Assembly (NCBI RefSeq): GCF_030348765.1
Contig: NZ_JAUCEU010000007.1
Location: 1,978,501-2,042,500 of the forward strand
Source of the DNA: Neobacillus sp. CF12
Lineage (GTDB): Bacteria > Bacillota > Bacilli > Bacillales > Cytobacillaceae
Direction of reading: 5' to 3'
Length of the DNA stretch: 64,000 nucleotides
Below, one piece after another: positions 8,869-18,615 of this stretch (position 1 is the first letter of the stretch; each line of letters starts with the position of its first letter). The position numbers and the translations under genes were made by a program. Below the pieces are notes generated by a model, which saw nothing but the letters and a program-made list of their open reading frames with translations, made no database searches and had not been told where the DNA came from.

Positions 8869-9969
8869 TTACTTATAAGTATTAAGAAACTCAGCTAATG
8901 CTAGTATTGCGAGTGATTGTCCGTACGGCATGGTGGTGATTCTGATTTCTTTGTAAAAATCAAGTGTATCGCCCATCCCTGTTCCTACTGATACTTTTTG
9001 TAATGCGCCTTCTTCATTAATTTCTCTGATGATTCCCTGGATTGCTTTGTTCGCAACTTCTTTATAATCCGGGCTAACATATCCCTTATGGACTGCTTTT
9101 AAAATTCCATAGGCAAAACCAGCTGAAGCTGAAGCTTCTACATAAGAGGTTGGGTCATTAATTAACGTATGCCATAATCCGCTTACATTTTGGTATTTAG
9201 CAAGTGCTTCGATTTGCCTGTTCAATGTATCAATTAGGAAATCATGTAGAAAATCTCCCTTTTTTAATTCCAATATTTCAATAATTTCGGGAATCGCAAT
9301 GGTAATCCAGCAATTTCCTCTTGCCCAAAGTGCTTCTGCATAATTATGATTTTCTTCAAAGGTCCAGCCATGGAACCATAATCCTGTCTTTCGGTCAGTT
9401 AAATATTTGATGTGGATTAGAAACTGTTTTTTGGTCTCTTCCAAGTATTCAGGTTTGTTAAGAAGCGTTCCAATTTTGGCTAATGGCAGCACTGTCATCA
9501 TCAACGTGTCATCCCAAAGTTGGTTTTTATTTTCAGGTCCATAGGTCATATGCTGCAGTCCATCTTCACGTGTTCGCGGCATTTCGTACATAACCCATTC
9601 AGCCCATTCCTCCAAAAATGGAAGATAAGTCTGGTTCTTGGTATCCTCATATAAAAATGCCAATGTTAAAAATGGTGCCATAGTATTGACATTCTTGGGT
9701 GGAACACCTTCTTCGAATCTAGCATTGAACCATTCATTGATAATATCCAACGCCTTTTGGTCATTGGTCGATTTCCAATATATATAGATCCCATAGAGTC
9801 CTACTCCTTGAGGCCAGTTCCAAACATGCCAACTTTTATCATCAACGATTAATCCATCAAAGTTGAGTAAAAATTCACCAGTCTGATCTTTAATTTCTGT
9901 GAGATTATTCATCAATAAATTTATATAAGTAATAATCTGATCCTTTTCTATAACATTAGCCTGTATCAC
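8869..9969 (-). CDS. yesR: GH105 unsaturated rhamnogalacturonyl hydrolase
   Basis: 366 aa (alpha/alpha)6-barrel protein with no signal peptide, therefore cytoplasmic. It starts with GTG at 9969, preceded by GGAGGG. The family hydrates and so releases the unsaturated uronic acid left by pectate or RG lyases. The motif LWDDTLMM places the probable catalytic Asp at D153/D154, and WFHGWTFEENHNYAEALWARGNCW near residues 206-229 is the conserved substrate-binding stretch. It is transcribed ahead of the GPH carrier with a 65-base gap. A close paralog lies at 60204-61289. The gene symbol is by similarity to YesR/YteR. Confidence 0.93.
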   Translation of the reverse strand: MIQANVIEKDQIITYINLLMNNLTEIKDQTGEFLLNFDGLIVDDKSWHVWNWPQGVGLYGIYIYWKSTNDQKALDIINEWFNARFEEGVPPKNVNTMAPFLTLAFLYEDTKNQTYLPFLEEWAEWVMYEMPRTREDGLQHMTYGPENKNQLWDDTLMMTVLPLAKIGTLLNKPEYLEETKKQFLIHIKYLTDRKTGLWFHGWTFEENHNYAEALWARGNCWITIAIPEIIEILELKKGDFLHDFLIDTLNRQIEALAKYQNVSGLWHTLINDPTSYVEASASAGFAYGILKAVHKGYVSPDYKEVANKAIQGIIREINEEGALQKVSVGTGMGDTLDFYKEIRITTMPYGQSLAILALAEFLNTYK

Positions 9970-9986
9970 AGCAATCCCTCCAAATA

Positions 9987-10000
9987 TGTAAACGCTTTAT
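9987..10000 (+). promoter_or_regulatory. cre-like element upstream of GH105
   Basis: TGTAAACGCTTTAT matches 7 of 9 fixed cre positions and lies about 20 bases before the GH105 start. A second weaker GAAAGCGTTTA copy in opposite orientation is at 10021-10031. Either CcpA or a LacI-type repressor could use the pair. Confidence 0.4.
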
Positions 10001-10102
10001 GCTTATACATTGATTTTAAGGAAAGCGTTTAATTGGAACAATTAAAAAAACAGAGGTCTAGAGTTAAAAAACATACTTATTTCCATAGATTGAATAAAAA
10101 AA

Positions 10103-10124
10103 GAACCAGTACATATGCTGGTTC
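10103..10124 (-). terminator. Intrinsic terminator after binding protein of triad A
   Basis: GAACCAG/CTGGTTC stem followed on the minus strand by seven T residues (10096-10102). It lies 20 bases past the SBP stop and separates triad A from the GH105 gene, which therefore needs its own promoter in 9970-10093. Confidence 0.85.
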
Positions 10125-10143
10125 ACTCAATTGACCTAATTGA

Positions 10144-11442
<1,299 letters not shown>

Positions 11443-11509
11443 TTATCCCCCTTTGGTGAAAGAGCTTATACCAACATTCGTGCTCTTTGTCAGCCAAACG
11501 ACCATTCAT

Positions 11510-13063
11510 TCATGTAATGTTTCGATATTCGGATGGTGTATAGCCAGTATATTTCTTAAACACCTGGCTAAAATATTGCGGATTATCGCCAAAGCCAATC
11601 ATCTCCGCCAACGTTATTACCTTTACATCGTCCATTTCCACTATAAGATCTACTGCCCTTTCAATCCTAAGCTTTGTCAGATAGGCTGAAAATTTTTGGC
11701 CTGTTTCTTGTCTAAACAGTTTTCCCAGATAATCCGGATTCATATAAAGAATTTTATTCGCCACCATTTTAAGGGACAGATCGGGATTACCCAGATTTCT
11801 ATTAACAATGTCTATTACTTTACTAATCACAGATGTCTGTTTGGATTTAAATCTTTGATAGTATTCATTCGTTATTTTTTTTGCTGTGGTTTCGATATAT
11901 TCCTTCATCTGCTGAACCGTTTCCATTCCTAATAATGCGGAGGTCCCCATTAGGTAAGTTTGCATACACTCTGTATCGACAGTCTGTACAATGGCCATGT
12001 AGAGCTGTATACAATAGGATTTTGTTAAATCAATACCCTGTCGCAATTCAGCCATTTTTTCAAAGATGCTAGCCATTTCCTCACAAACATCATCGATATG
12101 CCCAGACTTGATTTTCAAAACAAGCTGCTGTTCATCAAGAATAAAAACAGTTGAGGTAGTTGTATTAGAAGGTAAAATATCTTTTTTGCTAATAATGCTT
12201 CCTTCTCCCAAATAAAAACGGTGTTCCATACATTCGATTGCTTCACGGTACAGGCTTCTGATATTTTGTACATTGTCCCTTTTACTTATAGCTACTGTGG
12301 TATCCCTTTTGTAGTATTGGTGAAGGAGTTCTCGTATCTTTAAAATTTTGTCATGCAGTTTTTCCGAGTCCTGGTCATCTTCAACTAAAAATAGTTCATA
12401 TTCGCCAATTGTGGTATTTAACAGAGTCGAATCAAATATTTCTGCCCCAATATTTTTTATAGCAAACAAATGCTCATAAGAAAATTCGCCTTCCAGTTTG
12501 AAAAGGATTAGTCTCACTTGCTGATTTCTAATCTCACTATTAAAAAGCTTTTGATAGAAAGATAAGTCCATATTTGAATGACTCTTATTTAAAAGGAATT
12601 CTGTTAACCACTGTGCTTTCATATAGGGTTGAGCTTTTTCATATTTCTCGCGAAGTTGGCAGATAAAGTTGTCCTGGTCCTTTTTTTCCTGTAATTCATT
12701 TATTACCTCATTAAGTGCTGCGGTAATTTTCTCGACATTACATGGCTTTAACAAATAATTTTTCACACCATATTGCATGGCGGTTCTAGCATATTCAAAC
12801 TCGCTAAATCCTGACAATAATATAAATTTTACCGAAGGATATTTAATGTTAACCTTCGCTACAAGACTTAGGCCATCCATGCCGGGCATTCTGATATCAC
12901 TGATAACAATATCAGGCATATAATCGACTATTTTTTCATACGCATCAATCCCATTTCTTGCCGTTGCCACAAGCTCCAAATCCAACGCTGCCCAATCGAT
13001 TACACTGGAAATACCTTCGACAATAATTTTTTCGTCATCTGCTAATAACACTTTGTATGCCAT
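11510..13063 (-). CDS. yesN: YesN-type response regulator of triad A
   Basis: 517 aa. The start at 13063 (MAYKVLLADDE) is preceded by GGAGTG and lies 4 bases after the kinase stop. The receiver domain is about residues 1-125 with D56 (ISDIRMP) and the conserved DYLLKP-type lysine. A YesN-type middle region of about 280 residues and a C-terminal AraC HTH (YLGKLFRQETGQKFSAYL; YFSQVFKKYTGYTPSEYR) follow. It is about collinear with the regulator at 33725 and clearly paralogous. It probably activates pectin-utilisation promoters when phosphorylated by the adjacent kinase. Confidence 0.93.
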   Translation of the reverse strand: MAYKVLLADDEKIIVEGISSVIDWAALDLELVATARNGIDAYEKIVDYMPDIVISDIRMPGMDGLSLVAKVNIKYPSVKFILLSGFSEFEYARTAMQYGVKNYLLKPCNVEKITAALNEVINELQEKKDQDNFICQLREKYEKAQPYMKAQWLTEFLLNKSHSNMDLSFYQKLFNSEIRNQQVRLILFKLEGEFSYEHLFAIKNIGAEIFDSTLLNTTIGEYELFLVEDDQDSEKLHDKILKIRELLHQYYKRDTTVAISKRDNVQNIRSLYREAIECMEHRFYLGEGSIISKKDILPSNTTTSTVFILDEQQLVLKIKSGHIDDVCEEMASIFEKMAELRQGIDLTKSYCIQLYMAIVQTVDTECMQTYLMGTSALLGMETVQQMKEYIETTAKKITNEYYQRFKSKQTSVISKVIDIVNRNLGNPDLSLKMVANKILYMNPDYLGKLFRQETGQKFSAYLTKLRIERAVDLIVEMDDVKVITLAEMIGFGDNPQYFSQVFKKYTGYTPSEYRNIT

Positions 13064-13067
13064 TTTA

Positions 13068-14825
13068 TCACTCCGATTGAAAAGGTAAAACCACTGTAAC
13101 CGCGGTCCCTTTTCCCAAAAGATTTTCAATTCTTAATCCATGCGGTTCGCCTGTGAAAAGCCTTATCCTTGTATCAATGTTATTCAGCCCTATTCCCGTC
13201 CCTCTTGGTTTCACTGTTCCCTCTTTTACTTTATGGAGAATGAGTGGGTCTATGCCCAGACCATTATCTTCTATCCGAATGAGAAGCTTGTCCTCCTCCT
13301 GATAAGCCTGTAATTTAATAACAGACGTATCAATGGAAGTCTCAACTACATGCTTGAATGAATTTTCAAGAAGTGGCTGAAGAATTAATTTTGGGATTCT
13401 GCATTTCAAACAATTGGAAGGAATATCCAATTGAAATTCCAATCGGTCATCAAACCTATATTTTTGGATTGTTAAATAACTTTTGACAATATCAAGTTCT
13501 TCCTCCAAGGTAATGATATCTTCAGTAAAATTGATGGAGTTTCTCATGAGATGTCCAAGTGCTTCAACCATGTTTGAAATTTCCTTCTGTTTGTTTATGA
13601 TTGCTAACCAATTGATGGACTCTAGCGTATTGTACAAAAAATGAGGATTTATCTGAGCCTGTAGGGCTTTAAATTCGGTTTCCTTTATTAATAGTTGCTT
13701 AGAATAATTCTCCTGGATTAACTCATCAATTCTATGAATCATGGTTATAAAGTTCCGATATAGAATCCCTATCTCATCTTCATAAATCTTAGAATGATTT
13801 AACGAATTTACAATTGTAAAATTCCCGTTTTGGACTTTTTGCATGGTAGCAGACAATTCTAAAATAGGATTCGTAATTCTTCTTAAAAAATTAAAACCAA
13901 GAGAAATAAGAATCACGAACAGCAACATAAACACCAACACCAAGGAATATTTCACGGCATTTATCTTAGAAAACAACTTATTAAATGGAATAATGCTCCA
14001 GTAGGTCCAATCCTCAAAATCCGTTGTGAAATGGTTAACAAAAAATCTTTCTCCATTGATTTTTTCAATACCGTAACCTTGCTCATCTTTTGCTAGGAAT
14101 TGATTGTTGTTGATATGATCCATTCCTTTTTCTGAATAAAAAACGTGTTCCCCATCTGATATCACAATATTTCCGGCCAAATCTCCATGGGGTTTTGGTA
14201 AATCGCTTACAATCTTATCTAAATTAACACGAACCATAAGTTTGCCGATATTTTCAAAGTTAAGATTCTCATAAGAACGGATAAGCCGGACTGAAGTTAA
14301 AAACCCATTATTCTCGTCTATTTCCATCCAATGGTTTTCTCCTTCATACTTTTCAGCCTGGTTAAGAGCAAATTCCTTATCTTTTTCTTTTAATGAGTTG
14401 CTGCTGGAGCCGGCTAAAAATTCCCTTCCAAATGAATCAAACAGATTAATAGATTGAATATACTTCTCAGATCCAACATATTTTACCAATTCATCTTCCA
14501 ATTCCTGTTCAAGACGATAAAACTCATACTTCTCAACATTTCCTTGAAGCGCTGATAAGATACTTTGAATATGCGGGTCGACAGCTATTTCATAACTTAC
14601 TTCCTCCACTCTCTCAAGTTTCTCTTCGATGCTATTCGAGGACATCATCAACACTTGTGAGGATTTTGAATAGATTTGCTCATCATAAAGGGAAAAAGCA
14701 TATCGAATACCTGCCAGTACAAGTACCAGGGTGGTCACCATAATTAATGAAATGGTCAAAAAAAGCTTTACGTTGAGCTTAGAATTATTATAGGTATTCG
14801 TGAAGTAGAACCATATCCTTTTCAT
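13068..14825 (-). CDS. yesM: YesM-type sensor histidine kinase of triad A
   Basis: 585 aa. The ATG at 14825 (MKRIWFYF) has GGGAGC; the 49-residue longer frame upstream is not kinase-like. There is a membrane span at about 20-42, an extracellular domain of about 250 residues, a second span near 290-312, and a HAMP segment. The His_kinase domain has the phosphoacceptor in QAQINPHFLYNTLESINWLA. The HATPase carries ENSFKH, EDNGLGID and GTGIGLNNI. The N-terminal region shares IYSKSSQVL..SSNSIE with the kinase at 35277, which implies a recent duplication. It is the first gene of kinase-regulator-SBP. Confidence 0.93.
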   Translation of the reverse strand: MKRIWFYFTNTYNNSKLNVKLFLTISLIMVTTLVLVLAGIRYAFSLYDEQIYSKSSQVLMMSSNSIEEKLERVEEVSYEIAVDPHIQSILSALQGNVEKYEFYRLEQELEDELVKYVGSEKYIQSINLFDSFGREFLAGSSSNSLKEKDKEFALNQAEKYEGENHWMEIDENNGFLTSVRLIRSYENLNFENIGKLMVRVNLDKIVSDLPKPHGDLAGNIVISDGEHVFYSEKGMDHINNNQFLAKDEQGYGIEKINGERFFVNHFTTDFEDWTYWSIIPFNKLFSKINAVKYSLVLVFMLLFVILISLGFNFLRRITNPILELSATMQKVQNGNFTIVNSLNHSKIYEDEIGILYRNFITMIHRIDELIQENYSKQLLIKETEFKALQAQINPHFLYNTLESINWLAIINKQKEISNMVEALGHLMRNSINFTEDIITLEEELDIVKSYLTIQKYRFDDRLEFQLDIPSNCLKCRIPKLILQPLLENSFKHVVETSIDTSVIKLQAYQEEDKLLIRIEDNGLGIDPLILHKVKEGTVKPRGTGIGLNNIDTRIRLFTGEPHGLRIENLLGKGTAVTVVLPFQSE

Positions 14826-14960
14826 CAAAAAGCTCCCTTTGCTGAGAATTGCAAATAATTTAATAATATTAAGATAGTTTTTAAGAACAGTTTCAAAAAC
14901 CATTTTTTCAACTATCTTATTTAATAGTGTAATAAAAATAAAAAATGATTCCCTCAATAT

Positions 14961-14997
14961 AACCGACTTCATTGTTTAAAAAACAGTGAAGTCGGTT
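14961..14997. repeat. Strong inverted repeat upstream of the kinase gene
   Basis: AACCGACTTCA and its complement form an 11-bp stem that extends inward with one mismatch. The plus strand continues into six T residues, so it looks like a plus-strand terminator, yet no plus-strand gene precedes it. On the minus strand it lies about 135 bases before the kinase start and lacks an immediate T-run. Confidence 0.6.
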
Positions 14998-15080
14998 TTT
15001 TCATGGGTTATAGCGTTTTATTCTATCTTCGCTATGATTCCATTTAAATAAAATATTCTTATGTATTCCTGAAAAAAGAG

Positions 15081-15104
15081 GAAGCACGCCTGAGAACGTG
15101 CTTC
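15081..15104 (-). terminator. Intrinsic terminator after the coat-like remnant
   Basis: GAAGCACG/CGTGCTTC stem with an 8-base loop. On the minus strand it is followed by CTC and six T residues (15072-15077). It lies about 11 bases beyond the TAA of the small remnant frame, which supports the idea that a real transcription unit once ended here. Confidence 0.8.
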
Positions 15105-15114
15105 TTCCTTTTAG

Positions 15115-15268
15115 TTATTGATGAAAAGATGGGTTTTGGAAATTTTGGTATCCTTGTGTTTGGAATGCTGGATTTACAAACATCTGATGTTGAAGTCCAG
15201 CAGATCCTGTCTGACATTAAAGTTCGATTTAACCCTTTTATATGTTCTGCCTTTAGAGTCCTTCTCAT
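15115..15268 (-). pseudogene. Frameshifted small Gln/Asn-rich protein, spore-coat-like
   Basis: The frame from the ATG at 15268 begins MRRTLKAEHIKGLNRTL and then turns into non-coding-looking sequence. The neighbouring frame takes over at about 15215-15222 and gives a Q/N/F-rich end (MFVNPAFQTQGYQNFQ) that stops at 15117-15115, just before a terminator. The 154-base span is 51 codons plus one base, so one inserted base would explain it and the intact product would be about 50 aa. The composition resembles small Bacillus spore coat or inner-spore proteins, but no family was recognised. The GAGGG before the ATG is too close to be a good ribosome site. A sequencing error is also possible. Confidence 0.4.
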
Positions 15269-15323
15269 CCCTCAAGATAAATTCTAAAAAATGATTAGAA
15301 TATAATTGTTCGTTAAATATAAA

Positions 15324-15368
15324 AGACTGACTAAAAGTGTCTTCATTTAAGACTTCTTTAGTCAGTCT
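15324..15368 (-). terminator. Intrinsic terminator after the amidase gene
   Basis: Perfect 12-bp stem AGACTGACTAAA with its complement and a 21-base loop. On the minus strand it is followed by a T-rich tract. It lies about 20 bases past the amidase stop. Confidence 0.8.
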
Positions 15369-15386
15369 GAAAATTATCCTTTTTCA

Positions 15387-16220
15387 TTATTGCCGCCACT
15401 CGGCTGCTTCTTCTCGTGTCATGAGTCTCATATTGCTGTCAAACTTTGATATTGAGGCTGCAGCTTCTTTGAAATTTGCCATACCAGTGTCAAATGGACC
15501 GATCAGAAACACAATAGAACCATCTGGTCCACGTTTTGTATCGTAGTTATGTCCAGTCTTTAAAAGATAATTATGAATCTCTAACAAAGCCGGACCAGCA
15601 TAACCACCCGTATAAATGTAACGGATTACGTTAGTAGGCTGTTGACTTACTGGTGCATTCTTTCGTTTTAAATTGAACTTCGTAACAATGGCATCGGCAA
15701 TTGCCCGACCGACTATTGCCCGGTATTCGTTTGTTTTCATTAAAGCCAATTCTTCAGGGTTGGTCATAAAACCACCCTCAATTAGTAAACTGTCTGCATT
15801 CGTAGCGCGAAGGATTTGAAAATCCGCAGTTTTTAATCCACGGTTTACCCGATTTGTACGGTTAATCACATAATTATGAATGTGTAAAGCAATGTCACGA
15901 TTTAGTGCAGAAGCACTTGGATGAATGAAGGTTTCAATTCCATTTGCCGCAGGGGTGGCTGCATTACCGTGAACGGAAATATGGAGGTGTGAGCCCCATT
16001 GATTAGCGCGGTTCGCTCGCTCAGATAATGGTACATCTACTCTACCGGAAGGGTCGTCTACTCGTAGTTGTTCGACATTCTCGTAATGTGATAGAGCTTC
16101 CATGGCGTAATCGACTACACCATCGTTAAAGTCCCATTCATACATGGAGTTGTCTAGCGCACGTTTTCCAGGTGTAACCCCAAAACCAGCATGTCCAGCG
16201 TCCCAAGATATTTTTAACAT
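15387..16220 (-). CDS. N-acetylmuramoyl-L-alanine amidase with SPOR-like domain
   Basis: 277 aa. The ATG at 16220 has AAGGAGAGG. The Amidase_3 domain occupies about 1-175, with zinc ligands consistent with H10, E28 and H84 (ISVHGNA) and catalytic E148 in LLIEGGFMTNPEEL. The last 75 residues resemble a SPOR/peptidoglycan-binding repeat (IYTGGYAGPALLEIHNYL). No signal peptide is visible, as in mother-cell lytic enzymes such as CwlC or prophage endolysins. It cuts the bond between MurNAc and the stem peptide. It has its own terminator and looks functionally unrelated to the pectin genes. Confidence 0.9.
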   Translation of the reverse strand: MLKISWDAGHAGFGVTPGKRALDNSMYEWDFNDGVVDYAMEALSHYENVEQLRVDDPSGRVDVPLSERANRANQWGSHLHISVHGNAATPAANGIETFIHPSASALNRDIALHIHNYVINRTNRVNRGLKTADFQILRATNADSLLIEGGFMTNPEELALMKTNEYRAIVGRAIADAIVTKFNLKRKNAPVSQQPTNVIRYIYTGGYAGPALLEIHNYLLKTGHNYDTKRGPDGSIVFLIGPFDTGMANFKEAAASISKFDSNMRLMTREEAAEWRQ

Positions 16221-16319
16221 TACTTATCCTCTCCTTTCCTATATTAAATGAACAGAAGTTCATTTTTGTGTAGGTCAATTAAACAAAAATAAATATTTTT
16301 AATCAAATAAAAAAATAAA

Positions 16320-16352
16320 GAAGAAAGGAATCCACTACAGATTCCTTTCTTC
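16320..16352 (-). terminator. Intrinsic terminator after the CAP-domain gene
   Basis: Perfect 13-bp stem GAAGAAAGGAATC with its complement around the loop CACTACA. On the minus strand it is followed by a long T-rich run (about 16310-16319). It lies 6 bases past the CAP gene stop. Confidence 0.88.
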
Positions 16353-16358
16353 TTTTAA

Positions 16359-17522
16359 TTATTTACCAATAAACATTTGTGTCCAGTGGTTACCTGACTT
16401 TTCGTACCCTACTCCAATGTGAGTAAAGTTAGCGCTTAAAATGTTTTTTCTATGCCCTTCACTGTTCATCCATGCAGTTACAACTTCCTGCGGTGTACGT
16501 TGTCCTTGAGCGATATTTTCACCTGCAGACTTATACGTTACGCCAAAGTCCCTCATCATATCAAATGGTGAGCCATACGTTGGGCTTGTATGTGAGAAAT
16601 AATTGTTCTGCGCCATATCAACAGATTTCTTTTGAGCAACGCCATTTAATTGGCTGTCAGCTTTTAAAGCTGGAAGGCCATTTTTGCTTCGCTGTGCATT
16701 TGTTAAATCAATTACCTGCTGGACGAATTGAGCAACATCACCTGTAGCAGGTGCTGGTGCTGCTGGAGCCGCTGGTTTTGGTGCTGCTGGTGCTGGTGCT
16801 GGTGCTGGTGCCGGTGCTGTTGGCGCCGGTGCTGCTGGTTTTGGTGCTGGCGCAGTTGGTGCCGGAGCTGCTGGTTGTTGATTTGGTGCTTGTGCAGTCG
16901 GCTGTTGCTGCTGAGTTGGAGCCTTTCCTTGTGGACCTCCAAACTGATACCATTGTACAGAGCCAAACGGGATATACCTATACTGAGCATGTTGAATCAA
17001 AACTGCTTTTGTATGAGGGTAATGTTTACTATCCAATGTTGTACGATCCGCTGATATATCAAGCATATCATTCATATTGTTGTTATTATTGTTATTGTTG
17101 GTCCGTATATTGTTGAAATTACGGTCTATATCCCAATCATTATCATGTAAACGATTGTAATTTACATTATTGGTATTCATGTTTCGATTGGTTGTACGGT
17201 TGTTATTAACATTTCTCGTTCTGTTGTTACGGTTGTTTGTACGATCATTATTTACATTGGTAATATAATCGTCATTGTTGTTCCGATTATATCCATTTCG
17301 ATCCCAGTCCGGATCGTTGTTATCTCTATTGGTGTAATCTTCGGTGAGCGGACCATTATGGTCAATCCCATCATCTCTGCCATTACCAACATTTAAAATG
17401 GTATTGTCTCGATCAACCCTACTTGTACGTACTTCGTCAGCTGCATCATTGTTGTTATTACATGCAGCAAGACCGAATGTCAAAACCCCTGATAGTAATA
17501 AGCCTAAAGGCTTTTTTATCAA
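16359..17522 (-). CDS. CAP/SCP-domain lipoprotein with Asn-rich and Pro/Ala-rich linkers
   Basis: 387 aa. It starts with TTG at 17522 behind AAGGGGG. The lipobox is GLAA-C21, followed by a run of Asn. Residues about 22-150 are extremely Asn/Asp/Arg rich. A Gln/Pro stretch and then a PAPA-type repeat (about 205-258) make an extended linker. The CAP domain fills about 262-387, with SHTSP, GENIA and HRKNILSANFTHIGVGY as family hallmarks. The architecture matches YkwD-like CAP proteins of sporulating bacilli. The biochemical role of bacterial CAP domains is not settled. The linker repeats are coding, not a CRISPR or satellite. Confidence 0.92.
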   Translation of the reverse strand: MIKKPLGLLLSGVLTFGLAACNNNNDAADEVRTSRVDRDNTILNVGNGRDDGIDHNGPLTEDYTNRDNNDPDWDRNGYNRNNNDDYITNVNNDRTNNRNNRTRNVNNNRTTNRNMNTNNVNYNRLHDNDWDIDRNFNNIRTNNNNNNNNMNDMLDISADRTTLDSKHYPHTKAVLIQHAQYRYIPFGSVQWYQFGGPQGKAPTQQQQPTAQAPNQQPAAPAPTAPAPKPAAPAPTAPAPAPAPAPAAPKPAAPAAPAPATGDVAQFVQQVIDLTNAQRSKNGLPALKADSQLNGVAQKKSVDMAQNNYFSHTSPTYGSPFDMMRDFGVTYKSAGENIAQGQRTPQEVVTAWMNSEGHRKNILSANFTHIGVGYEKSGNHWTQMFIGK

Positions 17523-17620
17523 ATTGATTACCCCCTTGCAAAAATTGTTTTTTTGCCTTCTTATTTTTGATTGTTTTTCAAATATTATTGATGGAAATAA
17601 ACTCTATTTCTACATAAAAA

Positions 17621-17656
17621 AAAACCGAAAGGTAGTAATTACCAATCGGTTTTTTT
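17621..17656 (-). terminator. Intrinsic terminator of the side-chain operon
   Basis: AAACCGA/TCGGTTT outer stem with an inner GGTA/TACC pairing, flanked by A-runs on the left and T-runs on the right, so it can work in both directions. It follows the GH43 stop at 17685 and ends the operon that runs down from about 28179. Confidence 0.85.
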
Positions 17657-17684
17657 TTTCATATGGGTATGTTAATAATAGAAT

Positions 17685-18614
17685 TCAAAGGAAATTCGGG
17701 GTACCATCTTCATTCCAATTTATGCTTTTAGCCCGAGTATGGCGGTTTGGATCCCAAAGTGGATTTCCGACAATATCACGGTAACTGCGGGCGTGATAAA
17801 TAAGAATATCGTGGTTTCCATCTTCTGAAACGGTAAAACTGTTATGTCCCGGACCAAAAATTTTTGCTTCTTCGTTCGTGTAAAAAACGGGTGATTTTGA
17901 TTTCATCCAAGATTGGGGATGCAACAAATCACTATCTTCATCACATTGCAGCAGACCCATGCAATAATTAGCATCTGTTGCGCTTGCAGAGTATGTTAAG
18001 AATATCTTCCCATTTCTTTTTAGAGCAGCTGCACCTTCATTAACCCAAAAGCCAACTTTTTCCCATTCCAACTCTGGTTTGGTAATCATGACTTGAGGTC
18101 CCTCAATTGTCCAAGGGTTAACCATTTTAGCAATATAAAGATTCGTACTTCCTTCAATTGCAGGATCTTTTTGAGCCCAGACGTAATACCGTATACCTTT
18201 ATGTTCAAAAGTTGTTCCATCAAGTGAAAAGGATTCCCAATCTGTTTTGATTTGGCCTTTTTCCTCCCAAATTCCTTCTAATGGATTATCAGATTCATTT
18301 TTAATTACATACATCCGATGAGCAAAAATCTCATCTTTTCTGGCTGCTGCAAAATAGATATACCAACACCCATCGATGAAATGAATTTCTGGAGCCCATA
18401 TATTCGCACTCATGATCCCGCTCTCACGCTTTCTCCATGCCACTACTGGCTCTGCTGCCCTTAATCCCTGAATCGTTTCTGCCCTTCTTACTTTAATTCG
18501 ATCGTATTCAGGGACAGAAGCCGTGAAGTAATAGTAGCCGTCAGTATGTTTGTATACCCATGGATCAGCACGCTGCTCAATAATTAGATTACTAAAAGTA
18601 TCACCTTTATTCAT
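17685..18614 (-). CDS. GH43 family hydrolase (arabinofuranosidase/xylosidase type)
   Basis: 309 aa from the ATG at 18614; a GTG at 18623 overlapping the previous gene is an alternative. Five-bladed beta-propeller with no signal peptide, so intracellular. ADPWVYKHTDGYYYFTASVPE near the N-terminus carries the general-base Asp. SLDGTTFEHKGIRYYVWAQ has the middle Asp, and GFWVNEGAAALKRNGKIFLTYSAS has the likely acid Glu. It is the last gene of the side-chain operon, next to GH51, and probably removes arabinose from arabinan side chains of RG-I. Exact linkage specificity cannot be read from sequence. Confidence 0.88.
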   Translation of the reverse strand: MNKGDTFSNLIIEQRADPWVYKHTDGYYYFTASVPEYDRIKVRRAETIQGLRAAEPVVAWRKRESGIMSANIWAPEIHFIDGCWYIYFAAARKDEIFAHRMYVIKNESDNPLEGIWEEKGQIKTDWESFSLDGTTFEHKGIRYYVWAQKDPAIEGSTNLYIAKMVNPWTIEGPQVMITKPELEWEKVGFWVNEGAAALKRNGKIFLTYSASATDANYCMGLLQCDEDSDLLHPQSWMKSKSPVFYTNEEAKIFGPGHNSFTVSEDGNHDILIYHARSYRDIVGNPLWDPNRHTRAKSINWNEDGTPNFL

Positions 18615-18615
18615 A

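Larger units (their letters stand above)
14826..15114. other. Gene-poor leader of triad A (with the next stretch to 15386)
   Basis: The gap from 14826 to 15386 has no intact gene. It contains the likely promoter region of the kinase operon, an inverted repeat at 14961-14997, a minus-strand terminator at 15081-15104, a frameshifted coat-like remnant at 15115-15268, and the terminator of the amidase gene at 15324-15368. The composition is very A/T rich near 14830-14960. Confidence 0.6.

Noticed and set aside
10021..10031. Second cre near GH105
   Set aside because: Only a weak AAAGCGTTT core; first base and both terminal cre bases do not fit, so it was mentioned but not listed as a site.
16741..16870. 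Repeated GCTGGTGCT-like units resembling a satellite or CRISPR array
   Set aside because: They encode the Pro/Ala linker of the CAP lipoprotein in frame; no spacers, and unit length is that of codon pairs.
16728..17116. Overlapping frames of 90-120 codons on both strands (Trp/Cys-rich, Leu/Val-rich, Gln/His-rich)
   Set aside because: They are shadows of the low-complexity linker of the CAP gene and have no ribosome sites or recognisable families.
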